Source: an uncultured Clostridium sp.
GTDB lineage: Bacteria; Bacillota; Clostridia; Lachnospirales; Lachnospiraceae
Direction: 5' to 3'
DNA: 8,013 nt
Assembly (NCBI GenBank): GCA_900543885.1
Contig: UQTA01000103.1
Location: 1 to 8,013 of the forward strand
The notes under the pieces were generated by a model. It saw only the letters and a program-made list of their open reading frames with translations, was not told the origin of the DNA and searched no databases. Positions 1-6,242 of this stretch are shown here, piece by piece; within the stretch, counting starts at the first letter, position 1, and every line of letters begins with the position of its first letter. The position numbers and the translations under genes are program-made.

Positions 1-11
1 CTTTCATATTT

Positions 12-1058
12 TTAAACACGGACATAACCAGTAGATGGACCTGCACCAACTTTTGCGATATACCCACTCTTAACCAGATTCGTCAAAGTCCTTTCCACGG
101 TAATTTTGCTTATATCAGGACAAAGCTCCATGATTTCTTTCTTTGTAATTTTGCCAACCTTGTTATCAATAACCGCTTTAATTCTATCAGGCTTAGAAAG
201 ACTCCGATGCTTCAAATGCTCTACACGGCTTTCGAATTCATTGTATGCTTTCAACATGATACCCAGATAATATTTAACAAAAGGCTCATAGCTGTTTTCT
301 CCCTCATGCCAGCCAGTAGAACTTGCTTGAAGGGCTTCATAATATGTTTCCTTTGTCTTTTCAATCAACATTTCCATACTGATATATTTTCCAACGATGT
401 ATCCCGCCTTATAAAAAAGCAATAAAGTGAGCAAACGGCTCATCCTACCATTTCCGTCATTGAAAGGATGGATACACAGAAAGTCCAGAATGAACATGGG
501 AATCAAAACCAGTTTATCAATGCGGTCAGCTTCCCATGCTTCAAGGAAGCGAGCGCAAAGTTCTTCCATTGCTTCATCAGTCTGAAATGCGGGAACTGGA
601 ATAAAACGTGCCTTCTGATGACCCTCGGCATCTGTTTCTGCAATTACATTATCGGAATTCTTATAACTTCCACCAGCAGCCCCCTGTGAATAGGAGTACA
701 GATCTCAATGTAACTGCAAAATAATGTTCGGTCTTGGGTTGATATATTCATAACCTTCGTAAATTGTGGAAAGTACTTCACGATAACCAGCAATTTCCTG
801 CTCAGATCGGTTGCGGGGTTCTGCTTTTTGACTTACCAATTCTTCCAAACGCTTATCGCTTGTAAATATACCTTCGATTCGGTTGGATGCTCCCGTACTC
901 TGAATCAATGCAACTTCTAAGAGTGTTTTCAATTCATCTACATTGGCTTCGAGAAATAATTCCTGTTTGCCTTTATGTTCATGGATGCTGCTAACCATCT
1001 GAACAATTTCAGGTGTTAACAACTTTGCAGGACTTACAATAAAATCAAAGTCTCTCAT
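12..1058 (-). pseudogene. Fic-family AMPylator-type protein, interrupted by one in-frame TGA
   Basis: Fic enzymes usually transfer AMP from ATP to a hydroxyl on a target protein. One reading frame runs through the whole gene and is broken only by a TGA at 705-707. The context (..ILQLH-stop-DLYSYSQG) is where the family normally has LHRDLY, so CGA-to-TGA is the simplest explanation. The N-terminal half holds SNRIEG (S to G about 831-848), which fits the (S/T)xxxE(G/N) inhibitory helix. The C-terminal half holds the full catalytic motif HPFNDGNGRMSR (about 435-470) and ends in a winged-helix-like segment (KITKKEIMELCPDISKITVERT). I place the start at 1058 rather than 1073, because AAGGAG lies 6 bases before the 1058 ATG. 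Read through the TGA, the product would be about 348 residues, normal for Fic-wHTH proteins. An ATG at 569 could start a catalytic-core fragment, but it would lose the flap strand before the motif (about QKARFIPVP). Probably inactive; a sequencing error is also possible. Confidence 0.88.
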
Positions 1059-1064
1059 AGGAAT

Positions 1065-1070
1065 CTCCTT
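1065..1070 (-). promoter_or_regulatory. Ribosome binding site deciding the fic start
   Basis: On the minus strand AAGGAG is followed by ATTCCT and then ATG (1056-1058). That 6-base spacing is better than the one for the upstream ATG at 1071-1073, whose nearest GGAG is 11 bases away and sits inside a hairpin arm. The upstream ATG itself overlaps the start of this site, so both cannot be used efficiently. Confidence 0.7.
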
Positions 1071-1082
1071 CATTTCAGATTT

Positions 1083-1115
1083 ATCTCCATCATTCTATCA
1101 TCAAATGATGGAGAT
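1083..1115 (-). repeat. Perfect 12-bp inverted repeat just upstream of fic
   Basis: The arms ATCTCCATCATT (1083-1094) and AATGATGGAGAT (1104-1115) are exact reverse complements around a 9-base loop. The element lies 12 bases before the fic ribosome site. A further direct copy of TGATGGAGAT at 1127-1136 begins the long repeat described next, so the motif occurs three times in about 55 bases. It could be an operator, a leader hairpin affecting translation, or a recombinase site; the sequence does not decide. No terminator-like T run follows it on the fic strand. Confidence 0.6.
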
Positions 1116-1126
1116 CTCGATAGATT

Positions 1127-1292
1127 TGATGGAGATAGAATATCCGTATACACAATAAATATCCTCATTTCATCCATATATTATATCGTTTTACGAATTG
1201 TTTTTTTCACTAAAATTACACTATTTTTTCACTATTTTTCATTACTTCATCGTTTTCGCCAACGAATTGAGCAACGCCCGCCTCTCTGGATT
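1127..1292 (-). repeat. Long direct repeat, copy A: integrase 3' end plus flank
   Basis: This 166-base stretch matches 6418-6582 in the same orientation with 9 substitutions and one base missing from a T run, about 94% identity by eye. Both copies run from TGATGGAGATAGAATATCC at the left to GGATT at the right. The right third codes, on the minus strand, for the last residues of a tyrosine integrase (ALLNSLAKTMK-stop). The rest is non-coding and AT-rich. Integrase genes usually lie at one end of an element next to its attachment site, so the non-coding part may be an element end. That is inference. Confidence 0.88.
1208..1244 (+). repeat. Helically phased CA(C/T)TA array, copy A
   Basis: Four short direct repeats lie at 1208 (CACTA), 1219 (CACTA), 1230 (CACTA) and 1240 (CATTA), each preceded mostly by T or A runs. 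The steps are 11, 11 and 10 bases, about one helical turn. The last one overlaps the integrase stop codon (1242-1244). Repeated short sites next to an integrase gene resemble arm-type binding sites used by tyrosine recombinases. The pattern is visible; the role is inferred. Confidence 0.5.
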
Positions 1293-1448
1293 CAGATTCT
1301 TTTTCTCATAAAATGCTTCTTTAAAAAGCTCTGCATTTTTCCTTTGGTCATCATCCGGAATATGAGAGTACGCATCCGTAATCATATTGACCTGTGCATG
1401 GCCGGAATCACCCTGTAATGCTTTGATATCAGATAATGGTACACACAA
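1242..1448 (-). pseudogene. C-terminal remnant of a tyrosine-recombinase integrase
   Basis: The minus-strand frame from about 1448 to the stop at 1242 reads ..LSDIKALQGDSGHAQ.. then VNMITDAYSHIPDDDQRKNAELF and ends ALLNSLAKTMK. This is the end of a phage/ICE-type tyrosine integrase: the GH of SGHAQ is the conserved histidine region and Y in AYSHI is the expected nucleophile. The catalytic arginines, the core-binding domain and the N-terminus are absent, so it cannot be active. The frame stays open to 1667, but the residues upstream of about 1448 do not look like integrase and lie opposite a different gene fragment on the plus strand. Compared with the second copy (6532-6627), the linker before NPE is shorter and different, which suggests a separate small deletion here. 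Confidence 0.8.
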
Positions 1449-1494
1449 GCACGGAAAACACTTTATGCAAAATCTTCCACAGTAAAATCTATAA

Positions 1495-1680
1495 ATAATC
1501 CGCAAAGGCAAAGGAAACCGACAGTTTACCATGTTTGGAATTATGGCAGTTCTTTTAGGAAGTGGAGATGCATTCCATCTGGTTCCTCGTGCAGTAGCGC
1601 TTTGTACAACTGGACTTGAGAACTTTACTGTACAGATGGGGTTAGGAAAGTGGATTACCTCTATCACTATGACTATCCTA
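1495..1680 (+). pseudogene. Fragment of a small integral membrane protein
   Basis: The plus-strand frame opens right after a TAA (1492-1494). It codes for about 62 residues including FGIMAVLLGSGDAFHLVPR (from 1534) and MGLGKWITSITMTI. It has two hydrophobic stretches and the compact GDAFHLVPR motif. I recall this motif from uncharacterised clostridial membrane proteins, but I cannot check that here. The open frame continues downstream to 2016, but only as antisense of the HAD gene and with low-complexity content, so I end the credible part near 1680. There is no ribosome site before the first ATG (1531) and the homologous-looking part starts before it. I read it as a gene cut at both ends, left beside the integrase remnant. 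Function unknown. Confidence 0.5.
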
Positions 1681-1698
1681 AAATCATCCCCGCCTCAG

Positions 1699-1723
1699 AA
1701 TTTGCAACAAATTGTTGCAAATT
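1699..1723. promoter_or_regulatory. 25-base perfect palindrome, probable operator
   Basis: The arms AATTTGCAACAA (1699-1710) and TTGTTGCAAATT (1712-1723) are exact reverse complements around a single central A. The size and symmetry fit a site for a dimeric helix-turn-helix repressor; TTGC..GCAA half-sites are common in MarR-type operators. A one-base centre is poor for an RNA hairpin, and neither strand has a solid T run directly after it, so a terminator is less likely. No regulator gene or promoter remains nearby, so it may be an orphan left by the deletion that truncated the membrane-protein gene. Confidence 0.5.
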
Positions 1724-1794
1724 TTCTATATCCTTTTATTTTACAGAAGTACTTATTTTTAACTTTTTTCCTTCAGATTTTTATATTGCAAAAA

Positions 1795-2445
1795 TCATAT
1801 CACCATCTGCAGTATATCCTCTATATGTTCTGCATAATAATCAGCCCCATTCAGTTCCCCTTTCTCACCATATCCATACAGGCATCCTATAAAAGGGCTT
1901 TTGCAGGACCTGGCACATTCCAGATCCTGTCTCCTGTCTCCGACTACCAGATAAGGGCCACTATATTCCCGGATGATTTCCTGCACAATTTCTGTCTTTG
2001 GACGGAATCTGTATGATTCACAGTCATAAAAACGATCAAACCATCGTTCCATCCCAAATTCCTTCCAGTGTGCCTCACGATATGAAGCTTTACAGTTACT
2101 TAAGATCACAAGGTGATATCCCCGGTTCTTCAAAGCTGTTAGCATCTCCTCCGCTCCCGGATACCACACTGCCTTATGTTTCCTGATCTGTCTTACCATC
2201 AGATCTCCTACCATCCTGCTTGCCTGCTCTTTATAGCTCTGATCCAGTTCCGGCAAAAATGTATTCCACATCTCCTTACTGTTAAGTCCCAGCCAGCCGG
2301 CAATTTCCACCGAGCCTATCTCCCGTTCTTCGGTAACCTTCTGTTCTGTCAGCCACTGATAGGTTTCACGAAATGCCGGTTCATAGATTCCAAGGGTATG
2401 ATGGATCGTTCCATCATAATCGAATATGATCGTTTTTGTCATCAT
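1795..2445 (-). CDS. HAD-superfamily phosphatase, candidate riboflavin-pathway phosphatase
   Basis: A 216-residue cytoplasmic hydrolase of the haloacid dehalogenase superfamily, close in layout to phosphoglycolate-phosphatase-type members. All four motifs are visible: FDYDGT (nucleophile D9, acid/base D11), LSN (S116), RPK (K150) and VGDRRQD (D170, D174). A helical cap lies between motifs I and II (about 15-95). The start at 2445 is supported by AGGAAA about 4 bases upstream; a second ATG follows immediately. The gene begins 15 bases after ribH and on the same strand, so it is very likely the last gene of the rib transcript. Riboflavin synthesis needs removal of phosphate from 5-amino-6-(5-phosphoribitylamino)uracil, a step done by HAD enzymes in other bacteria (YigB/YbjI in E. 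coli; YcsE, YwtE and YitU in B. subtilis). That role here is inferred from position; the substrate cannot be read from the sequence. Confidence 0.9.
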   Translation of the reverse strand: MMTKTIIFDYDGTIHHTLGIYEPAFRETYQWLTEQKVTEEREIGSVEIAGWLGLNSKEMWNTFLPELDQSYKEQASRMVGDLMVRQIRKHKAVWYPGAEEMLTALKNRGYHLVILSNCKASYREAHWKEFGMERWFDRFYDCESYRFRPKTEIVQEIIREYSGPYLVVGDRRQDLECARSCKSPFIGCLYGYGEKGELNGADYYAEHIEDILQMVI

Positions 2446-2460
2446 TTATTTTCCTGTCTT

Positions 2461-2934
2461 TTAGAGCTGCTTCATCAGATTGACCATCTCAATCGCAGAT
2501 AATGCACAATCATAGCCTTTATTTCCCGCTTTGCTTCCTGCACGCGCAATAGCCTGCTCGATATTTTCAGTCGTGATCACTCCGAATAAAACCGGGATTC
2601 CTGTTGCAAGTTCAACCTGTGCGATTCCCTTGGCAGATTCATTACACACCAGATCATAATGTGAAGTATCTCCACGGATGACAGCTCCAACGCAGATAAT
2701 TGCATCATATTTTCCTGACTGTGCCATCTTCTGTGCTGTAATCGGAATCTCAAATGCTCCCGGTACCCATGCTGCAGTAATGTTCTCTTCTTCTACTCCA
2801 TGTCTTACCAGTCCGTCGACTGCCCCTCCCAATAATTTATTCACAATAATTTCATTGAATCTCGCTGCCACGATACCAACCTTCATTCCCTCCGGTGCTA
2901 CTACTTTTCCTTCTACTAAATTGATCTGTCTCAT
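2461..2934 (-). CDS. ribH: 6,7-dimethyl-8-ribityllumazine synthase
   Basis: Lumazine synthase condenses 5-amino-6-ribitylaminouracil with 3,4-dihydroxy-2-butanone 4-phosphate to give 6,7-dimethyl-8-ribityllumazine, the penultimate riboflavin step. Its 157 residues are the normal subunit length. Visible family motifs are AARFNEII (F26 stacks on the substrate in known enzymes), VPGAFEIP (58-64), GAVIRGDTSHYDLV (83-96, with H92 matching the catalytic histidine) and ENIEQAIARAGSKAGNKG (123-140, R131 a phosphate-binding position). Family members assemble as icosahedral 60-mers or pentamers; which applies cannot be told here. AGGAGGA ends about 8 bases before the ATG. It follows ribBA by 29 bases and precedes the HAD gene by 15. 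Confidence 0.97.
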   Translation of the reverse strand: MRQINLVEGKVVAPEGMKVGIVAARFNEIIVNKLLGGAVDGLVRHGVEEENITAAWVPGAFEIPITAQKMAQSGKYDAIICVGAVIRGDTSHYDLVCNESAKGIAQVELATGIPVLFGVITTENIEQAIARAGSKAGNKGYDCALSAIEMVNLMKQL

Positions 2935-2963
2935 TTTTTCTTCCTCCTGATATTTGCTGTTTT

Positions 2964-4181
2964 TTATAAATTTATTTCTTTAAAAATATGACCCATCTTT
3001 TCCTGCTTCGTCTTCATATACTTCCGGTCATACTTTTGTGCCGGAATCTCCAGAGGTACTCTCTCATTGATCTTCAGTCCGAATTCGCCAAGTCCATAGA
3101 CTTTATCCGGATTATTTGTCAGTAATCTTAATGATTTCACACCAAGGTCTGACAGTATCTGTGCCCCGACCCAGTACTCTCTGAGATCCGGTGCAAACCC
3201 TAACTTCACATTAGCCTCCACAGTATCGTATCCCTGCTCCTGAAGCGCATATGCTTTGATCTTATTGATCAGTCCGATTCCTCGGCCTTCTTGTCTCATA
3301 TACAGAATGATTCCTCGGCCTTCTGCTTCTACCTGGCGCATCGCTGTCTGCAGCTGCAGGCCACAGTCACATCTGAGCGATCCGAATGCATCCCCTGTCA
3401 GACACTCCGAATGTACCCGGCAAAGCACATCCTCACCATCTCCCAGATCACCTTTTACCAGTGCCAGATGATGCTCTCCTGTAATATCATTGATATAACC
3501 ATACATTTTAAAATCACCGTACTGCGTTGGGAGGTTTGCAACGGCTTCCTCCTTTACATGCTTTTCATGTATTCTTATATAATCCTGCAGATCACGGATC
3601 GTAATAAATGTAAGGTTATGCTCTTTTGCCATTTCCCATAGCTGTGATGTACGCATCATAGTTCCATCTTCTTTCATAACTTCACAGCACACGCCGCATT
3701 CTTTCAGTCCGGCAAGTCTCATAAGATCTGTTGTTGCCTCTGTATGGCCATTTCGTACCAAAACCCCGCCTTTTCTGGAAATAAGCGGAAACACATGTCC
3801 CGGTCTTCTGAAATCCTCCGGTTTTGACTGATCATCCACACACTTCATGATAGTATAGGAGCGCTCTTCCGCAGAGATACCTGTGGTTGTATCTGCGTGA
3901 TCTACTGCCACGGTAAATGCTGTACTGTGATTGTCCGTATTCTCCGCAACCATCGGCGGAAAGTTCAATCTCACCGCAATTTCTGCACTCATCGGTGTAC
4001 AGATAAGACCCTTTGCATAGGTCGCCATGAAATTAATATTTTCTCTGGTCGCAAACTCTGCCGCACATATCAGATCTCCCTCATTTTCTCTGTCCGGATC
4101 ATCTGTGACCAGAACTATTTTTCCTTCCTTAAGATCCCTAAGTGCTTCTTCAATTGTGTTGTACTGATAATTTTGTGACAT
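2964..4181 (-). CDS. ribBA: Bifunctional DHBP synthase / GTP cyclohydrolase II
   Basis: This protein supplies both precursors of riboflavin. The N-terminal domain (about 1-205) turns ribulose-5-phosphate into 3,4-dihydroxy-2-butanone 4-phosphate. The C-terminal domain (about 210-400) opens GTP to the diaminopyrimidinone. DHBP synthase motifs are DPDRENEGDL (28-37, acidic metal-binding loop), RRPGHVFPL (125-133) and RNGHTEATTDLMRLAG (143-158). Cyclohydrolase II motifs are RVHSECLTGDAFGSLRCDCG (zinc cysteines C260, C271, C273), RQEGRGIGL (296-304) and LLTNNPDK (353-360). The 405 residues match the usual fused form of Firmicutes, and both catalytic sets look complete. AGGAGG lies 9 bases before the ATG. 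The gene starts 18 bases after the ribE stop, consistent with one transcript. Confidence 0.97.
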   Translation of the reverse strand: MSQNYQYNTIEEALRDLKEGKIVLVTDDPDRENEGDLICAAEFATRENINFMATYAKGLICTPMSAEIAVRLNFPPMVAENTDNHSTAFTVAVDHADTTTGISAEERSYTIMKCVDDQSKPEDFRRPGHVFPLISRKGGVLVRNGHTEATTDLMRLAGLKECGVCCEVMKEDGTMMRTSQLWEMAKEHNLTFITIRDLQDYIRIHEKHVKEEAVANLPTQYGDFKMYGYINDITGEHHLALVKGDLGDGEDVLCRVHSECLTGDAFGSLRCDCGLQLQTAMRQVEAEGRGIILYMRQEGRGIGLINKIKAYALQEQGYDTVEANVKLGFAPDLREYWVGAQILSDLGVKSLRLLTNNPDKVYGLGEFGLKINERVPLEIPAQKYDRKYMKTKQEKMGHIFKEINL

Positions 4182-4199
4182 AGTGTATATCCTCCTGTT

Positions 4200-4853
4200 C
4201 TAAAACCCGAATTCTTCAAGAAACTCCATCGTAATTCCGGATTCTTTTTTCTCTTCTTCGTTTTTTCTGATGCCAAGCAGTTTTTCTACGTATTTTCCGA
4301 TCACATCATTTTCCAGATTAACCAGATCCCCCGGCACCTTTTCCAAAAGAGTGGTTTCTTCTCCTGTATGTGGAATGACCGACACCTGAAAACCAGCTTC
4401 ATCAACCCTTGCAACTGTCAGGCTGATCCCATCAATACAGACGGATCCTTTTTCCACAATCAGATGCAAAATCTGTGGCGATGTCTCAATTGATACCCAG
4501 ATGGCATTTTCTTCCCGGAGCATGGAACGTATCACGCCAGTCCCATCAATATGGCCGCTTACTATGTGTCCCCCGAACCTGCCGTCTGCAGCCATTGCAC
4601 GTTCCAGGTTTACCTGGCTTCCGGCCTTGCAGCTGCCAAGACTGCTTCTTCTGATCGTCTCTGCCATCACATCGGCAGTAAATCCGTCCGGCTGAATCGA
4701 CGTAACTGTCAGACACACACCATTCACAGCGATACTGTCACCGATCCTTGTCCCTTCCAGGACTTTCCGGGCTTTCACTGCCAGGATCCCTGATTCCCCT
4801 GTCAGCTGTATATAACGGACTTTTCCTTTCTCTTCTACGATTCCTGTAAACAT
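4200..4853 (-). CDS. ribE: Riboflavin synthase, alpha subunit
   Basis: Catalyses dismutation of two 6,7-dimethyl-8-ribityllumazine molecules to riboflavin plus 5-amino-6-ribitylaminouracil. The protein has 217 residues with the expected two lumazine-binding repeats. Repeat one starts MFTGIVEE and contains VNGVCLTV (43-50, conserved C47) and VNLERAM (81-87). Repeat two contains GGHIVSGHIDGTG (94-106, H101), IDGISLTV (140-147) and VNLENDVIGKYVE (178-190). A lysine/glutamate-rich linker (about 196-204) leads to a tail, SGITMEFLEEFGF. The start codon lies inside the end of ribD: the two genes overlap by 19 bases in different frames, and AGGAGG sits 4-5 bases before the ATG within ribD. This suggests translational coupling. 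The symbol follows the ribE naming; some Bacillus literature calls this gene ribB and E. coli literature ribC. Confidence 0.97.
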   Translation of the reverse strand: MFTGIVEEKGKVRYIQLTGESGILAVKARKVLEGTRIGDSIAVNGVCLTVTSIQPDGFTADVMAETIRRSSLGSCKAGSQVNLERAMAADGRFGGHIVSGHIDGTGVIRSMLREENAIWVSIETSPQILHLIVEKGSVCIDGISLTVARVDEAGFQVSVIPHTGEETTLLEKVPGDLVNLENDVIGKYVEKLLGIRKNEEEKKESGITMEFLEEFGF

Positions 4854-5962
4854 GATTCCTCCTGTTTTTTATCACACACCTGACATTTTATCCGGATATC
4901 CTCACCGATCTGGCAGATATCTGTATATTTCAGTTCCACTGCTTCAGACGGCAGTTCAACTCCAATACCCTCTACCGGTGTCTTCCCAGCCACACCGCCA
5001 AACAGCTTTGGTGCCACAAAAGCCTGTACTTCCTTTACAATTCCAGCTCGCAGTGCACTGTCATTTAACGTACCTCCTCCCTCCAGGAGGATGCTGTCAA
5101 TGCCTCTGTTTCCAAGATCTGCCATCAGCTTCTTAAGGTCTATCTGATTCTTTTCGTCGGGACAGTAAATGGTTTCAACTCCCATGGTATGTAATATTTT
5201 TATTTTCTCTTTTGCATTTTTCTGTTCTGCATAAGCCACGATCGTCCGGTACTTTTCCGCACTTTTTACAATCTGACTGCCCGGCGGGATCCTGAGCTTA
5301 CTGTCACACACAATCCTGACAGGACTTTTCCAGCCTTCTACCCGGACGTTTAACATCGGATCATCTGCAAGCACAGTTCCAATACCAGCCATGATTCCCA
5401 TGTACTGATGCCGCATATGCTGTACTTCTTTTCGTGCAGATTCTCCGGTGATCCATTTTGATGCTCCTGTTTTCGTTGCGATCTTCCCATCCAGTGTCAT
5501 GGCATACTTCATTACCACATAAGGAGTCTTCGTAGTAATATAATGGAAAAACACCGGGTTCAGCTGATCACATTCTTCTCTCATAAAATCTTCAACTACT
5601 GTTACACCGGCTTCCCTTAACATCTGTACACCTTTTCCTGCCACTTTCGGATTCGGATCTCTGGAACCGATCACCACTTTTCTGATCTTCTGTTCAATGA
5701 TCGCTTCCGTACATGGAGGTGTTTTACCATGATGACAGCAAGGCTCCAACGTGACATAAATCACCGCACCTTCTGCTGATTCTGTAAGAGAAGCAATTGC
5801 ATTACGTTCCGCGTGAAGTTCTCCATACTTTTTATGATAGCCTTCCCCGATGATCTTTCCGTCTTTTACGATCACTGCCCCTACCATAGGATTGGGATTC
5901 GTCCAGCCTTCTCCTTTTTTGGCCAGTTGAATAGCCCGAAGCATATATTCCTGATCCGTCAT
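4835..5962 (-). CDS. ribD: Bifunctional riboflavin deaminase / reductase
   Basis: Performs steps two and three of the pathway: deamination of the diaminopyrimidinone ribosyl phosphate, then NADPH-dependent reduction of the ribose to ribityl. With the start at 5962 it has 375 residues, as expected. The deaminase domain (about 1-145) shows HAERNAI (H50, E52) and EPCCHHGKTPPC (zinc cysteines C75 and C84). The reductase domain (about 146-365) shows KYAMTLDGKIAT (152-163), SKWITG (168-173), GIGTVLADDP (193-202) and LLEGGGTLN (292-300). A longer open frame reaches 6028, but the extra 22 residues lack family character and a ribosome site, while AAGGA stands 6 bases before the 5962 ATG. The C-terminus (KKQEESCLQES) overlaps ribE by 19 bases. 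First gene of the riboswitch-controlled operon. Confidence 0.96.
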   Translation of the reverse strand: MTDQEYMLRAIQLAKKGEGWTNPNPMVGAVIVKDGKIIGEGYHKKYGELHAERNAIASLTESAEGAVIYVTLEPCCHHGKTPPCTEAIIEQKIRKVVIGSRDPNPKVAGKGVQMLREAGVTVVEDFMREECDQLNPVFFHYITTKTPYVVMKYAMTLDGKIATKTGASKWITGESARKEVQHMRHQYMGIMAGIGTVLADDPMLNVRVEGWKSPVRIVCDSKLRIPPGSQIVKSAEKYRTIVAYAEQKNAKEKIKILHTMGVETIYCPDEKNQIDLKKLMADLGNRGIDSILLEGGGTLNDSALRAGIVKEVQAFVAPKLFGGVAGKTPVEGIGVELPSEAVELKYTDICQIGEDIRIKCQVCDKKQEESCLQES

Positions 5963-5968
5963 TTCTAT

Positions 5969-5975
5969 TCCTTCT
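5969..5975 (-). promoter_or_regulatory. Ribosome binding site of ribD
   Basis: AGAAGGA on the minus strand, 6 bases before the ATG at 5960-5962. It fixes the ribD start against an in-frame ATG further upstream (6026-6028) that has no such site. No stable stem covering it is obvious, so control appears to act on transcription through the upstream terminators rather than by hiding this site. Confidence 0.65.
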
Positions 5976-6084
5976 TTCTTATTCCTGTTCTTTGCCTGGG
6001 CTACGCCGAGGCTTTTAAACATGTGCAATCGGATTCACAGACAAGTGAATGGTATAGTTATTTCGAAAACGATGTACCAGATAC

Positions 6085-6112
6085 AAAAAAAGCCTGCAGA
6101 AATATCTGCAGG
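6085..6112 (-). terminator. Second intrinsic terminator in the ribD leader
   Basis: On the minus strand a perfect 8-bp stem, CCTGCAGA / TCTGCAGG with loop TATT, is followed by C and seven T residues (6085-6091). This is a textbook rho-independent terminator. It lies 122 bases before the ribD start, so transcripts must pass it to express the operon. The 5' arm with its preceding bases (CACCCTGC, 6108-6115) is exactly complementary to GCAGGGTG inside the riboswitch (6333-6340), a possible antiterminator pairing. Confidence 0.85.
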
Positions 6113-6165
6113 GTGGAATTGATCTGTTACATATGATTGATAAATGAATGTCTGATTTTCCTATA

Positions 6166-6200
6166 TAAAAAGCTCTGAAATGGATCACCATCTCAGAGCT
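6166..6200 (-). terminator. First intrinsic terminator downstream of the FMN riboswitch
   Basis: On the minus strand the stem AGCTCTGAGATGG / CCATTTCAGAGCT (13 pairs including one G-T) closes on the 4-base loop TGAT and is followed by TTTTT. It begins 42 bases after the riboswitch. The flanking bases form a small self-complementary element, TCAGAGCTCTGA (6191-6202), that could support alternative folding. Position and form fit the expression platform of a transcriptional FMN riboswitch. Confidence 0.87.
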
Positions 6201-6242
6201 CTGATACTACATTCATTCATACAAAAAATCAACTGTACTATC

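Noticed and set aside
705..707. TGA in fic as a selenocysteine codon
   Set aside because: The position corresponds to an arginine in the Fic family context and is not a redox site; CGA-to-TGA is a single transition.
1059..1073. fic start at the first ATG (1073)
   Set aside because: The strong AAGGAG lies downstream of that ATG and serves the ATG at 1058.
1083..1136. CRISPR-like array from the repeated TGATGGAGAT motif
   Set aside because: Only three short copies with mixed orientation and unequal spacing; no spacer pattern and no cas genes.
1181..1186. TATAAT on the minus strand in the long repeat as a fic promoter
   Set aside because: No acceptable -35 sequence at 16-18 bases and no extended -10. 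The same hexamer in copy B precedes no gene directly.
1242..1667. A 141-residue minus-strand open frame as one intact protein
   Set aside because: Only the part left of about 1448 resembles an integrase. The N-terminal half is the antisense of the membrane-protein fragment and has no ribosome site.
1699..1723. Palindrome as an intrinsic terminator of the rib operon
   Set aside because: A one-base centre leaves no proper loop, the stem is AT-rich, and no T run follows on the minus strand.
1531..2016. 161-residue plus-strand protein extending across the HAD gene
   Set aside because: Beyond about 1680 it is low-complexity and then antisense to a HAD gene with all catalytic motifs.
5963..6028. 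Longer ribD with 22 extra N-terminal residues
   Set aside because: The extension lacks family character and a ribosome site, while the ATG at 5962 has AAGGA at a proper distance.
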